The notes: a model not told the origin generated them from the sequence alone. Numbered from the stretch's first letter, positions 28,325-37,970 are shown. The stretch: 64,000 bases of DNA from Serpens gallinarum (GCF_014836765.1 NZ_JACSQG010000001.1:368896-432895); one strand, 5' to 3'. Numbers and translations are program-made.

Positions 28325-29517
28325 GAGGAAGCTCCGGCGGGAGAAGAATGACTAGCAGAGCTGGGCAGGGTACAGGTCCAGGCCAACGCCCAGATGAGGG
28401 CGCCAACACCCAGCGCGAAACTTTGCGTCAGCGTGCCCCCTGCGCCGATCCAGAGACCGGCCAGCCACGGGCCCAGCAACTGGGCGCCGCCATACAGGGC
28501 GATCAGCGCCGCGGACAGCTTTGGGCCCTGGTGCGGTTGCAGGCTGCGCGCCAGGCGTTGGGTAAGAAACACCGTGCCGATAAAGGTGCCACCCACTAGC
28601 GCCGCACACAACAGCACGCCAGTGGCGCCCGGCCAGAGCAACGGTGCGGCGCAGCCCACGGTTTGCAACAGATAATTGGCCAGTAGCGCATGACGGTCGC
28701 CGATACGGGCACCGAGGCTGTTCCACAGCGGGACGGCGACCACGCACGCCAATGCCGTCCAGCGCCACGCGCCACTGATCAGCGAATGGTCGGCCGGGAG
28801 ATGTTCCTGGGCCAGCGTCGGCAAAAACGTCATTGGCAGAATGTAGCCCAGCCCCGCACCGGCATAAGCGAGAAACAGCGGTGTGCTGGCGCGGTCGAAC
28901 AGCGGGCTGGTCGTCGCGCTGGCACTTATCTGGCGCGGCGCGAGGTGCAGACGACCAAGCAACCAGGCACTGAGCAGGGCCAGCGGCAGGGCCAACGCCG
29001 CCATCGGCCACCAGCGCGCCGCGCCGTGCAGCAGCGTGGCCGGCAATTCGGCCAGCCAGCCGGCCAGCAGTAGACCGATGGCAAATCCCAGGTAAACCAG
29101 GCCGCTGAGGTGGGCGCGCTGACGCTGGGCCAGCCATTCCAGCACCAGCGCCGGGGCGAGCACGAATACCAGGCCGTTGCTCACGCCATTGAGCAGGCGT
29201 AGCGCCGCCAGGCTCGGGTAGTGCTCGCTCAGGCCCTGCAGCAGGGTGAGCAGGGCGTTGCCGAGCAGCGCCGTCGGCAAGGCCACGCGCATCCGCGCCG
29301 GTGTCGCCATGGCCACAGCCAGCAGGGCACCGAGCAGATAGCCTATGTAGTTCCAGGTGGCCAATTGCGCGCCTTGTTGCAGGCTGAACAAACCGTCGCC
29401 CAAAAAAAGTGGCAGCAGCGGGGTATAGGCAAAGCGCCCGAGGGAATGCACCACCACCAGCGCGGCGCTGCCGGCCAGTAGGGCAATGAAAATCTGGCGG
29501 GACGGGATCGAAGGCAT
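28321..29517 (-). CDS. YbfB/YjiJ-family MFS transporter
   Basis: A 398-residue MFS-like protein with 12 hydrophobic segments. The start matches the YbfB/YjiJ group: G-R-F-A-Y-T-P-L-L-P near residue 28 and NYIGYLLGALLA near residue 60. The ATG at 29517 is chosen; the open frame extends to a TTG five codons upstream. It overlaps the nitronate monooxygenase gene (ATGA) and is divergent from a LysR gene, so the three are probably a regulated unit. Substrate unknown. Confidence 0.85.
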   Translation of the reverse strand: MPSIPSRQIFIALLAGSAALVVVHSLGRFAYTPLLPLFLGDGLFSLQQGAQLATWNYIGYLLGALLAVAMATPARMRVALPTALLGNALLTLLQGLSEHYPSLAALRLLNGVSNGLVFVLAPALVLEWLAQRQRAHLSGLVYLGFAIGLLLAGWLAELPATLLHGAARWWPMAALALPLALLSAWLLGRLHLAPRQISASATTSPLFDRASTPLFLAYAGAGLGYILPMTFLPTLAQEHLPADHSLISGAWRWTALACVVAVPLWNSLGARIGDRHALLANYLLQTVGCAAPLLWPGATGVLLCAALVGGTFIGTVFLTQRLARSLQPHQGPKLSAALIALYGGAQLLGPWLAGLWIGAGGTLTQSFALGVGALIWALAWTCTLPSSASHSSPAGASS

Positions 29518-29624
29518 GGCTGAACTCGTCAAGGGAGGCTGCCAACCTTAGCGGTTGCCGGTGCAAGACTGCCAGTGATAAATATTGCGCTTGTTGTTCA
29601 CTTTTAATGAATGTCGAGGTGACA

Positions 29625-30509
29625 GTGTCATCCTGGGAACGTCTCAATCCGCAGCTGCTGCGGCATTTTCTGGCCATTCATCGCGCGGGCTCGTTGAGCG
29701 GTGCGGCCCAGCACCTGCATTGCGTACCGTCCAACGTCTCGGCGCGCCTGCGTCAGCTGGAAGAGCAATTGGGCGCCGGCTTGTTCCAGCGCCAGGCCCG
29801 GCAGCTACTGCTAACGCCTGCCGGTAAACGTCTGCTGCCCCATGCCGAGTCGCTCGAGCGCCTGTGTCAACTGGCCTGGAGCAGCGTGCGGGACGATGTG
29901 TGGAGTGGCGAGTTGCGCCTCGGCTCAATGGAAACCACGGCAGCGGTGCGTCTTCCCGAAGTGTTGGCGGCCTTCCACCGCGATGCGCCTCGGGTCGATT
30001 TAAGTCTGGTAACCGGTCCCAGCCGCCATTTGCTCGAAGAAGTGCTGGCCGGCCGCTTGGAGGCTGCGCTGATCGGTGGCCCATACAGTCATCCGCAGCT
30101 GGACAGCGAGGTGTTATGGCGTGAGGAGCTGGTGCTGGTGATGCCGGCGCAGGCGAACCTGCACAACCTGCTGCAAACACCGGTCACCTTGCTCGGCTTT
30201 CCCCACGGCTGCCATTATCGCGAGCGATTGGAGCGCTGGAGCGAGCAGCAGGCCTTGCTGATCGCGGCTCGGCAAAGTTACGGTTCGATCGAGGCAATAC
30301 TCGGCGGCATCGCTGCCGGCATGGGCATCGGTCTTTTGCCCCGCAGTCTGCTGCAAGCTCACCCACGAGGCCCTCTGGTGGCCTGGCAGTCCATCGCCCC
30401 TGAGCTGGCTGTGGCGCCCACACTGCTGGTGCGGCGCCGCGATGCACCGGCGCACCCGGCACTGGAGCGGCTGATCGAATTGCTGCGCGCGCCGGCAGCC
30501 CCGGCCTGA
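29625..30509 (+). CDS. LysR-family transcriptional regulator
   Basis: A LysR regulator of about 294 residues with an N-terminal helix-turn-helix (SGAAQHLHCVPSNVSARLRQLE) and an effector-binding domain starting near ELRLGSMET. The GTG at 29625 has GAGG five bases upstream and is my preferred start; an ATG at 29607 would add six residues but lacks a ribosome binding site. It is divergent from the YbfB-type MFS/nitronate monooxygenase pair, 107 bases away, and probably controls it. The effector-domain start SMETTAAVRLP resembles CysB/PecT-type small-substrate regulators, only loosely. Confidence 0.88.
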   Translation: MSSWERLNPQLLRHFLAIHRAGSLSGAAQHLHCVPSNVSARLRQLEEQLGAGLFQRQARQLLLTPAGKRLLPHAESLERLCQLAWSSVRDDVWSGELRLGSMETTAAVRLPEVLAAFHRDAPRVDLSLVTGPSRHLLEEVLAGRLEAALIGGPYSHPQLDSEVLWREELVLVMPAQANLHNLLQTPVTLLGFPHGCHYRERLERWSEQQALLIAARQSYGSIEAILGGIAAGMGIGLLPRSLLQAHPRGPLVAWQSIAPELAVAPTLLVRRRDAPAHPALERLIELLRAPAAPA

Positions 30510-30516
30510 GTATTGT

Positions 30517-32514
30517 TCAGCGGGGGTCGGGTGGGCTGAACTGGCTGGCCAGCGACCCCAGGTGTTGCATCTGGTCGCCGATATCGGTCGCCGACCTCCG
30601 GACCTGCTTGGCAGCACAGACGTTTTCCTTGTCGAGGTGCATGAGGGTGTCAATAGTGAGGTACATGGTGTTGGTCACAGTCAAAGGCTCTACAGCGACT
30701 GCGGCAATCTGCTGGCTGAGCTGACTGAACGTGCCGGTTTCCGCCGCGATGCGCTCGAAAGAGGTGCGGGCGGTGCGGATGTGTTCAAGGTGGATGTCGG
30801 TAGCGTGCTGGTTCGTGGCAATGGCCCTGGCCAGTTGCAATACATGCTGCTGCATTCGCGAGATTAGGCTGCGCATGCCCTCGGCACGGGCAGTGGAAGA
30901 GTCTGGGCCCTGTACACTCGCCTCCGTTACACACCCACTCTCGACCATGGTTTCCAGCAGACGGCCAATTTCGCGGCAATCGGCTTGCAGGTGATAAACC
31001 GCCTCGGCCGCCCGGTCAGATTCTAAATTCAGCGACTCGATACCCGCGAGCGTCTGGTCTACGCGCTGTATGCCCTCTAGCGCATCACGCTCGGTGCGTT
31101 TGGCAGCAGCGGCGGTCTCGAGGGTATGGCCGAATAATTCCCTTTCCAGTGCGTCAATCTGGGTCAGTGCGGTTGCCAGCTGAATGAGCGAAGCGTGCTG
31201 CTGGTCGATGCGCTGTTCGATTTGCGTCGACTCCGCACCGATCCGTTCGGACGCGTTGCCGATCTCCACCGTGGCATCGTGGGCGGCTTGAATGAGCACG
31301 ACGAGACGGTCGTGCAGCGCGTTGTAGGCACGGCCCAGGGTTGCCAGTTCATCGCACCCGGTGGCGTCGAGTCTCAGGCTCAGGTCATTGCTGCGCTCTG
31401 CGGACTGAACGCGCACCGCTGCCTGGTGTAGGCGCAGGCAGATGCGCTTGACCAACAAAACCAGGGCGGCGCTGATGAGCAGTATGCCGATCAGCATGGC
31501 AATGGAAAGCTGATAATTGAGTTGCGCCGAACGGCTCGCGGCGGCGGCATCCTCAGCGGCGCTGGCATTGATCACCTCGCCGAAAGCTTGCAGGCTGTCG
31601 ATCCCGCTGGTTGCGGCCTGCAGCCATTGGCGCTCGGTGAGCGGATAATTGCCCTGCGCGGTAGCGGCATAAACGTTGGCGCGAACTGCACCAAAACGCA
31701 GCACGAACTCCCGCTGCAGGTGCTCCCAGGCCTCATCCACTCCGGCTGTCTGGGTCATCTGCAATACCGGCAGACCCGCCTCGCGCAGGTAGGTTAGTTG
31801 CCTGTCGACGATGCCGCGGTATTCCATCAGCTCTCTGGCTCTCGACGCCGACAGGGGAGTGCGCTCGGCAAGGGCAATGGCCAGCAAGGCGCGCTCGCGG
31901 TCGGCATATTCGGATGCAAGCCAGATGGCCTGCTTGAGGTCGATATTTTTGTATGCGGCGCTTTCCAGCGCTGTGGTGGGTAAAAACGCCAGTCTGCGCA
32001 AGACGGTTATTCGCTCGATCAAGGTATTGAGCGACCGCAGCCAGTAGACCGACTGGATATCGGCAAGAGCCTGGCTGCTACGATCGACCCGCTGGCGGGC
32101 CAGTTGTACGCGCTCCCACGCAGATTGCACCGATAAGATGTGGGCTCGCACAGGCTCGGCCATTTGGTTGCCAGCAATCAACTGTTCGCCTTGAGCAAGC
32201 GCGAGCTCCAAAAGCTCGTCGCCCAAACGGCGGGTGGTGTGGATGTGCTCCACCATCTCGGCGTCGCTTGATCCAATAGCCAGCAGGCTGAGATGAGTCG
32301 CAGTCATCCCGCGTTCTTGGGCGAACTCGGCAGCGGCCTCGATGAGCAGGTCGCTCATTCGGTTGGCTTGGCTATAGGCCTGTGCGGTGCGGATATTCGG
32401 CTGGTAGACAAACACCAATTGCCAGAGCATCACACCCAGCAACAGGGCGGCGAGGGTGATGACCAGAGCGGTCAAGGTCACCCGCAGCGGCCATTGCCGC
32501 AGTAACGACACCAT
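30517..32514 (-). CDS. NIT-HAMP membrane sensor protein without MCP tip
   Basis: A 665-residue two-TM protein: TM1 at about 10-32, a periplasmic helical domain of about 310 residues, TM2 near 350-370, a HAMP segment, then about 270 residues of coiled coil. The periplasmic part carries EFAQERGMTATHL, the ERG hallmark of NIT (nitrate/nitrite-sensing-like) domains. The conserved methyl-accepting signalling tip found in chemoreceptors is absent, so it is probably not a CheA-coupled receptor. The ATG at 32514 follows GGGAG at eight bases. It is convergent with the LysR gene. Function unknown. Confidence 0.75.
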   Translation of the reverse strand: MVSLLRQWPLRVTLTALVITLAALLLGVMLWQLVFVYQPNIRTAQAYSQANRMSDLLIEAAAEFAQERGMTATHLSLLAIGSSDAEMVEHIHTTRRLGDELLELALAQGEQLIAGNQMAEPVRAHILSVQSAWERVQLARQRVDRSSQALADIQSVYWLRSLNTLIERITVLRRLAFLPTTALESAAYKNIDLKQAIWLASEYADRERALLAIALAERTPLSASRARELMEYRGIVDRQLTYLREAGLPVLQMTQTAGVDEAWEHLQREFVLRFGAVRANVYAATAQGNYPLTERQWLQAATSGIDSLQAFGEVINASAAEDAAAASRSAQLNYQLSIAMLIGILLISAALVLLVKRICLRLHQAAVRVQSAERSNDLSLRLDATGCDELATLGRAYNALHDRLVVLIQAAHDATVEIGNASERIGAESTQIEQRIDQQHASLIQLATALTQIDALERELFGHTLETAAAAKRTERDALEGIQRVDQTLAGIESLNLESDRAAEAVYHLQADCREIGRLLETMVESGCVTEASVQGPDSSTARAEGMRSLISRMQQHVLQLARAIATNQHATDIHLEHIRTARTSFERIAAETGTFSQLSQQIAAVAVEPLTVTNTMYLTIDTLMHLDKENVCAAKQVRRSATDIGDQMQHLGSLASQFSPPDPR

Positions 32515-32611
32515 GCAACAAACTCCCTTTTCTGTTACCGCCAACGCATGGCAGGAGGCTGGGCGCACAGGTGTGGCCTGTTAGACTACGCCATCGCAGG
32601 AGCCTTCCCAC

Positions 32612-33493
32612 ATGAATTACCGTCACGCCTACCATGCTGGCAACCATGCCGACGTCTTCAAACATCTCACCCTGGCGCGCTTGATCGCCTTGCTGGCGCG
32701 CAAGCCCGCGCCTTTTGCCTATCTGGACACCCACGCCGGGGTGGGCCTTTATGACCTGGGTGGCGACCAGGCCAACCGTACCGGTGAATATCTAGAAGGT
32801 ATCGGCCGTGTTTGGTCGAACGAGAGGGCGCCGGCGCTGCTGGACGATTACCTGGGTGTGATTCGCGCCATGAACCCGGACGGCGAGCTGCGCCACTACC
32901 CCGGTTCACCGGAACTGGCACGGGTGCTGACACGTGAGCAAGACCGTCTGCACCTCAATGAAAAACACCCCGAAGACGGCGAGCTGCTCAAGAACAACAT
33001 GCGCGGCGACCGGCGCGTGGCCGTGCACCGTGGTGAAGGCTGGCTGGTGCCACGCGCCCTGCTGCCCACTCAGGAAAAACGCGTACTGCTGTTGATCGAC
33101 CCGCCGTTCGAACAGCCCGACGAGCTGGAGCGCTGCGTGCATGCGCTCGAGGAAGCCCACGGGCGTATGCGCCAGGCCATCGTGGTGATCTGGTATCCGA
33201 TCAAGGACGAACGCCAGCTCAAGCGCTTCTATCAAAAGCTCAGCAAAAGCAACGCCCCAAAACTGCTGCGCGCCGAGCTGTACGTGCACAACCCGGACGA
33301 TGCCACGCGCCTGAACGGCTCCGGCCTGGCCATCAGCAACCCGCCGTGGGGCCTGGAAGACGAGCTGCGCGAACTGCTGCCCTGGCTGGCCCAGACCCTT
33401 GCGCAAAGCCACGGCGGCTGGAAGCTGGACTGGCTGGTTGAAGAGGGTGCGGTCAACGCCAAGCCGGCGGTGAAAGACAAGAAGGTGCGCTGA
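32612..33493 (+). CDS. rlmJ: 23S rRNA (adenine-2030-N6)-methyltransferase RlmJ
   Basis: A 293-residue SAM-dependent methyltransferase that modifies A2030 of 23S rRNA. It shows the family start MNYRHAYHAGNHADVFKH, the SAM-site loop YLDTHAGVGLYDL and the catalytic D-P-P-F-E motif of N6-adenine methyltransferases (LLLIDPPFEQPDEL). A GGAG site precedes the ATG. The gene is divergent from the NIT-HAMP gene and stands alone before the malonate locus. Confidence 0.95.
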   Translation: MNYRHAYHAGNHADVFKHLTLARLIALLARKPAPFAYLDTHAGVGLYDLGGDQANRTGEYLEGIGRVWSNERAPALLDDYLGVIRAMNPDGELRHYPGSPELARVLTREQDRLHLNEKHPEDGELLKNNMRGDRRVAVHRGEGWLVPRALLPTQEKRVLLLIDPPFEQPDELERCVHALEEAHGRMRQAIVVIWYPIKDERQLKRFYQKLSKSNAPKLLRAELYVHNPDDATRLNGSGLAISNPPWGLEDELRELLPWLAQTLAQSHGGWKLDWLVEEGAVNAKPAVKDKKVR

Positions 33494-33551
33494 GCCGTGA
33501 GGGTGGGCCAGGCTTCATCAATCCGCCATGTTCAGGCTTTACGCGACAATC

Positions 33552-33566
33552 GCACATCCTATGTGC
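33552..33566. promoter_or_regulatory. 15-base palindrome in the mdcR promoter
   Basis: GCACAT-CCT-ATGTGC is a perfect inverted repeat 20 bases before the mdcR ATG. It could be an operator for autoregulation or for another regulator; it is not similar to the palindrome in front of mdcA. Confidence 0.35.
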
Positions 33567-33585
33567 CGTTAACCGAGCGAGCGTC

Positions 33586-34551
33586 ATGCAGATCGACGAA
33601 GAACTAACCCTTAAGAAACTAGAGGTATTTCTGGCCTTTATGCGCAGTGGCACCCTGAGCAAAGCAGCTGCCGAGCTGAAAACCAGCAATGTCAGCGTGC
33701 ATCGTGCCATTCATTCACTGGAAAGCGCTCTGCGTTGCCCGCTGTTCAAGCACGAGGGGCGCAACCTGGTTCCTCTGGATAGTGCATACGTGCTGGAAGA
33801 GCGGGCCTTGCACATAGTCAAGGACGTGCTCGAGACGGTGCGCCAGACCCGTGAGGCGGCCGGTTTCTCGGCAGAGCGCTTCAAGCTAGGCGCGCTCTAC
33901 TCGCTGACCATCAAGACTGTGCCGCAGCTGATCATGGGGCTGAAACTGCGCCGCAGCGAACTCAATATCGACCTAATCCTCGGCTCCAACGTCGACCTGC
34001 TCTACAAACTGAAGAACATGGAGCTGGACGCGATCCTGGTCTCACTCAATGAGAGCGTCATCGATCAGGGCTGCGAGCAGGTGTCGCTGTTCTCCGATGA
34101 CATTTTCCTCGCTGTTCCGGCTGAATCACCTTTTGCCCAGCAGGACGATGTCGATCTCAGCGACCTGCGTGATGCCACCTTTATCACCCTGACGCAGGGT
34201 TTCGCCACCCATCAGGACGGCAACCGTGTGTTCGAGCTGGCAGGCTTCGAGCCCAAGGTGGCGATGCAGGTAAACGATATCTTCACCTTGCTGAGCATGG
34301 TCAATTCCGGCGTTGGCTACGCCCTTCTGCCAAGTCGGGTAGCAATGGTCTACGAATCGCGGGTCAAGCTCATTCCGTTGCAGGCGCGATATCACCTGCA
34401 GCAGCACATCGGCGCAGTGTTCCTCAAGGCCAAGGAGCGCGACCCCAACCTGCTCGCGCTCCTCGCGGAATGCCGCATGTATGCGCGCCGTGTGCTGGAG
34501 CGGAGCGGGTCCCCGGGCAGTAAGGTGGAAACGGCGACGCCTTTTCCCTAG
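33586..34551 (+). CDS. mdcR: LysR-type malonate regulator MdcR
   Basis: A 321-residue LysR regulator with helix-turn-helix SKAAAELKTSNVSVHRAIHSLE. The C-terminal signature LQQHIGAVFLKAKERDPNLLALLAECRMYARR is the one I associate with MdcR, activator of malonate decarboxylase genes. Location agrees: a TRAP transporter follows and the mdc operon lies 6 kb away. A decayed second copy of its 3' end occurs at 38596-38725. The start is the ATG at 33586; a short AGCGAG lies upstream. Confidence 0.88.
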   Translation: MQIDEELTLKKLEVFLAFMRSGTLSKAAAELKTSNVSVHRAIHSLESALRCPLFKHEGRNLVPLDSAYVLEERALHIVKDVLETVRQTREAAGFSAERFKLGALYSLTIKTVPQLIMGLKLRRSELNIDLILGSNVDLLYKLKNMELDAILVSLNESVIDQGCEQVSLFSDDIFLAVPAESPFAQQDDVDLSDLRDATFITLTQGFATHQDGNRVFELAGFEPKVAMQVNDIFTLLSMVNSGVGYALLPSRVAMVYESRVKLIPLQARYHLQQHIGAVFLKAKERDPNLLALLAECRMYARRVLERSGSPGSKVETATPFP

Positions 34552-34977
34552 CACCGGTCGTGTTCTAGCGACTGCACGACCCCAGGTCAGCCGCAGGGGC
34601 TCAGCGTTGACATTGATCGCCGTCCTGGCTTGAGCGCTACTGGTATTGCACCTTCGGTGCTGCGGTCCGCTGCAATCTCTTCCGCTACCACCCCGGTTCG
34701 CCTCGTACCGTCAACGGCGACTCTTCGTGTATGGTCTGGCGCTGTACCAGAAACGCGGCTGCGCCCCCGGTTCAGCTAGCACCCATCCGAAGAAGCAAGG
34801 ATGGGCGCATTGCAATCATTACTCTTGCCGTAACGATGGGGTGTGGCTCGTTATTGATCCGCCTTACTGCACGCGCTAGGTTGAAGTCCTTGGCTCGGGC
34901 ATGTCCCGCGACAACGACAAGAAATTCTGTGCCGTTATAAAAATAATTATGAGCCGCAGCGCTCTGCCAGGAGAAAA
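34552..34977 (+). other. 426-base intergenic region before the TRAP genes
   Basis: No gene is seen here. The first 300 bases have no frame with coding character. The last 60 bases turn AT-rich (GTTATAAAAATAATTATGAG near 34935) and probably hold the promoter and leader of the TRAP operon. A loose inverted repeat TAACG/CGTTA spans 34831-34853, not of T-N11-A form. Confidence 0.4.
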
Positions 34978-35976
34978 ATGCCAATGAAAGCCCTATTCCG
35001 TACCTCGGTTGCGGCTGCAATGCTGGCTGCCAGCATTCCAAGTTTCGCTGAGACCGTCTTGCGCGCCTCCCACCAGTTTCCCGGCAATCAGGGCGACCCG
35101 CGCGACGAGATGGTGCAGATCATCGCCCGTGAAGTTGCCGCCGCTAATGTCGGCCTTAAGATCCAGATCTTCCCCGCCTCCTCGCTGTACAAGGCCAACG
35201 AGCAATGGGGCGCGATGACCCGCGGCCAACTCGACATGACCGCCCTGCCACTGGACTACGCCTCCGGCCGCGTGCCGCAATTCTCCGCCACTTTGATGCC
35301 CGGTCTGGTGCGCAACTACGAGCACGCCCAGCGCCTGAATCAGTCCGATTTCATGAAGGAGATCCATGCTCTGGCGGAAAAGAACGGCGCCATCGTTCTC
35401 GCCAATGCTTGGCTTGCCGGCGGGTTCGCTTCGAAAGAACACTGCATCACCGCGCCGGAAACCATCAAGGGACAGGTGATTCGCGCCGCCGGGCCGGCCT
35501 TTGAAAACATGCTCGCCGCCGCCGGTGCTTCGATTTCGTCGATGCCGTCGTCGGAGATCTATACAGGAATGCAAACCGGCGTGCTGGACGCCGCCAACAC
35601 TTCCAATGACAGCTTCGTCTCGTACCGTCTGTATGAGCAGGTGAAATGCCTGACCGCACCCGGCGAACACGCCATCTGGTTCATGTACGAGCCGGTGCTG
35701 ATCTCCAAGCGCACCTTCGAGCGCCTCACGCCTGAGCAAAAGGAAGTTATGCTGGCCGCTGCAGCCAAAGCCGAGGCCTACTTCGCTCAGGAAGGCCCGA
35801 AGGGCGAACAACGCATGAACGAAACCTTCACCAAAGCCGGCGTGAAAGTGGTCAGCCTGAGCAAGGAAGAGCACGACGCCTGGATGGAAGTCGCCCGCGA
35901 ATCCTCCTACAAATATTTCGCCGAAAAGGTGAAAGGTGGCAAGGACCTGCTGGACAAGGCTCTAGCCGTTCAGTGA
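34978..35976 (+). CDS. TRAP transporter substrate-binding protein, DctP type
   Basis: A 332-residue periplasmic solute receptor with a signal peptide (about 1-24, ending SFAE). The DctP fold shows as LRASHQFPGNQGDPRDEM and the family's carboxylate-binding Arg segment G-Q-V-I-R-A-A-G. AGGAG lies four bases before the ATG at 34978 and ten before a second ATG at 34984; either is possible. It is the first gene of a three-gene TRAP system placed inside a malonate locus that lacks mdcL and mdcM, so malonate is the likely substrate by inference. Confidence 0.9.
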   Translation: MPMKALFRTSVAAAMLAASIPSFAETVLRASHQFPGNQGDPRDEMVQIIAREVAAANVGLKIQIFPASSLYKANEQWGAMTRGQLDMTALPLDYASGRVPQFSATLMPGLVRNYEHAQRLNQSDFMKEIHALAEKNGAIVLANAWLAGGFASKEHCITAPETIKGQVIRAAGPAFENMLAAAGASISSMPSSEIYTGMQTGVLDAANTSNDSFVSYRLYEQVKCLTAPGEHAIWFMYEPVLISKRTFERLTPEQKEVMLAAAAKAEAYFAQEGPKGEQRMNETFTKAGVKVVSLSKEEHDAWMEVARESSYKYFAEKVKGGKDLLDKALAVQ

Positions 35977-36067
35977 TGCCCAGCCATGGCCGCTGCTCGC
36001 AGCGGCCATCTGAACGTGCCGATCCGCAGCGCAATGCCGGCGGAGCCGAACCCTTCTAGGAGTACCC

Positions 36068-36631
36068 ATGTCCAGACGCTTAATCCTTGCCGTCGAGGCA
36101 TTATCGAAGACGGGCGGGGCCGCGGCTGCGCTGCTGCTGATCGCCGCCATGACTGTCATGTGCCAGATGATCCTCATGCGCTACCTGTTCCGGTCTCCGA
36201 CCATTTGGCAGACCGAATTCGTGGTGTTCACCGCCACCGCGGCGATCTTCATCGGTGCGCCCTATGTGCTGATGAAGAAGGGCCACGTGGGGGTCGATGT
36301 GCTCGAGCTGATACTCTCATCCGCCAACCGCCGCCGCTTGCAATGCGTTGGCTCCGTGCTGGGCCTGGCGTTTTGCGGCCTGATGGCCGTAGCCAGCGCA
36401 ATCTACGTGTTTGAGGCCTGGGAAGGCGGTTGGACCACCCCGACCATCGCCGCCATTCCGCTGTGGATTCCCGCCACACCCATGCTCGTCGGGTTCATCC
36501 TGCTCTGCCTGCAGTACCTGGTCGAGATCGTGAAACTGTTGAATCCGCAGCTACTCGAGGAGCAGGCGCCAACGCCCTCCGAGCAAGCCGCTCCGGTAAC
36601 CGGGCACCAGCCCTTGGGAGATGCGAAATGA
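36068..36631 (+). CDS. TRAP transporter small membrane subunit, DctQ type
   Basis: A 187-residue protein with four hydrophobic helices, the size of DctQ subunits. The conserved W-x-x-E-F-x-x-F region between helices 1 and 2 is present (IWQTEFVVFTATAA), followed by MKKGHVGVDVL. The last 25 residues are hydrophilic. It lies 91 bases after the receptor gene and overlaps the large-subunit gene by four bases. Confidence 0.9.
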   Translation: MSRRLILAVEALSKTGGAAAALLLIAAMTVMCQMILMRYLFRSPTIWQTEFVVFTATAAIFIGAPYVLMKKGHVGVDVLELILSSANRRRLQCVGSVLGLAFCGLMAVASAIYVFEAWEGGWTTPTIAAIPLWIPATPMLVGFILLCLQYLVEIVKLLNPQLLEEQAPTPSEQAAPVTGHQPLGDAK

Positions 36632-37944
36632 CCACCTCGATGTCTGGGATGATTCTGATCGCTACGCTGTTCCTGTTCCTCGCCACCGGTATGCCGATCG
36701 CCTTTGCTCTTGGCCTGGCGGCTATGGGCGGGCTGTTCATGGCGATGGGCTTCGAAGTCATCGGCATCGTCGCTGAGACGATGTTTGCCGGCATCGGCAA
36801 CCTGGCCTTCGTCTCGATCCCGATGTTCGTGCTAATGGGCGCCATCGTCGCCGGAAGCCCGGCTGGGGCCGACTTATACCGAGCCCTTGATCGCTGGCTA
36901 TACAAGGTTCCCGGCGGCCTGGTGCTGTCCAATATCGGCGCCTGCGCCGTTTTCTCCGGGATGACCGGCTCCAGCCCGGCGACATGCGCGGCCATCGGCA
37001 AGTTGGGCATCCCGGAAATGATGAACCGCGGCTATCCGGCTTCAGTGGCTACCGGCTCGATCGCCGCCGGCGGCACCCTGGGCATCCTGCTGCCGCCGTC
37101 GGTGACCATGATCGTCTACGGCATCGCCACGGAAACGTCCATCGGCCGTCTGTTTCTCGCTGGCGTGATCCCGGGTCTGATGCTGACCGCCATGTTCATG
37201 GCCTGGGCGCTGATCGACGCACGCCGCAAGGGCTTCCGCTTCGACACCAGCGGATTGGTCTACACCCTGCGCGACAAGCTGGCCGTGCTGCCGCGAGTAC
37301 TGCCGCTGATGCTGATCATCGTGGCAGTACTCTACGTGCTCTACGGCGGCGTGGCGACGCCTTCGGAAGCGGCCGGTGCCGGCGCCATGCTGACCCTGAT
37401 TGTGGTGATGGTGGTGTACCGGCTGTACAAGCTGCGCTCCTTCAGTGGCATCTTCGGTTCCGGTATGCGCGAAAGCGTCATGATCATGATGATCCTGGCC
37501 TCGGCCGAGTTGTTCGCGTTCGCGCTGTCGTCGCTGTATATCACCCAATCGGTGGCCGAAGTGATCGCCGCGCTGGAGGTCAACCGCTGGGTGCTGATGG
37601 GAGTGATCAACGTGTTCCTGCTGGTGGCCGGCCTGTTCCTGCCGCCAGTCGCGGTGATCGTGATGTCCGCCCCGCTGCTGTACCCCATCGTGATTCAGGC
37701 GGGTTTCGACCCCTACTGGTTCGCGGTGATTCTCACCGTCAACATGGAGATCGGCCTGATCACACCGCCGGTGGGGCTGAACCTGTTCGTGATCAAAGGC
37801 ATCACGCCGCAGGTCCCGACCAAGGAAATCCTCTGGGGCGCTCTACCTTATGCATTGGTGATGGTGTTGGCCATCGTCATCATGTGCGTGTTTCCGCAGA
37901 TCGCGACGTTCCTGCCGGACTATGTAATGGGCCCTGCCATCTAG
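36628..37944 (+). CDS. TRAP transporter large permease, DctM type
   Basis: A 438-residue permease with about 12 hydrophobic segments that couples sodium flow to uptake of the receptor-bound acid. DctM marks are SIPMFVLMGAIV, the FSGMTGSSPATCAAIG hairpin, GGTLGILLPPSVTMIVYG and NMEIGLITPPVGLNLFVIKG. The start is the ATG at 36628, inside ATGA with the dctQ stop and preceded by GGGAG; the longer frame is rejected. A strong terminator ends the operon. Confidence 0.93.
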   Translation: MTTSMSGMILIATLFLFLATGMPIAFALGLAAMGGLFMAMGFEVIGIVAETMFAGIGNLAFVSIPMFVLMGAIVAGSPAGADLYRALDRWLYKVPGGLVLSNIGACAVFSGMTGSSPATCAAIGKLGIPEMMNRGYPASVATGSIAAGGTLGILLPPSVTMIVYGIATETSIGRLFLAGVIPGLMLTAMFMAWALIDARRKGFRFDTSGLVYTLRDKLAVLPRVLPLMLIIVAVLYVLYGGVATPSEAAGAGAMLTLIVVMVVYRLYKLRSFSGIFGSGMRESVMIMMILASAELFAFALSSLYITQSVAEVIAALEVNRWVLMGVINVFLLVAGLFLPPVAVIVMSAPLLYPIVIQAGFDPYWFAVILTVNMEIGLITPPVGLNLFVIKGITPQVPTKEILWGALPYALVMVLAIVIMCVFPQIATFLPDYVMGPAI

Positions 37945-37970
37945 GATGAGCTGTAACCATTGACCATGTG

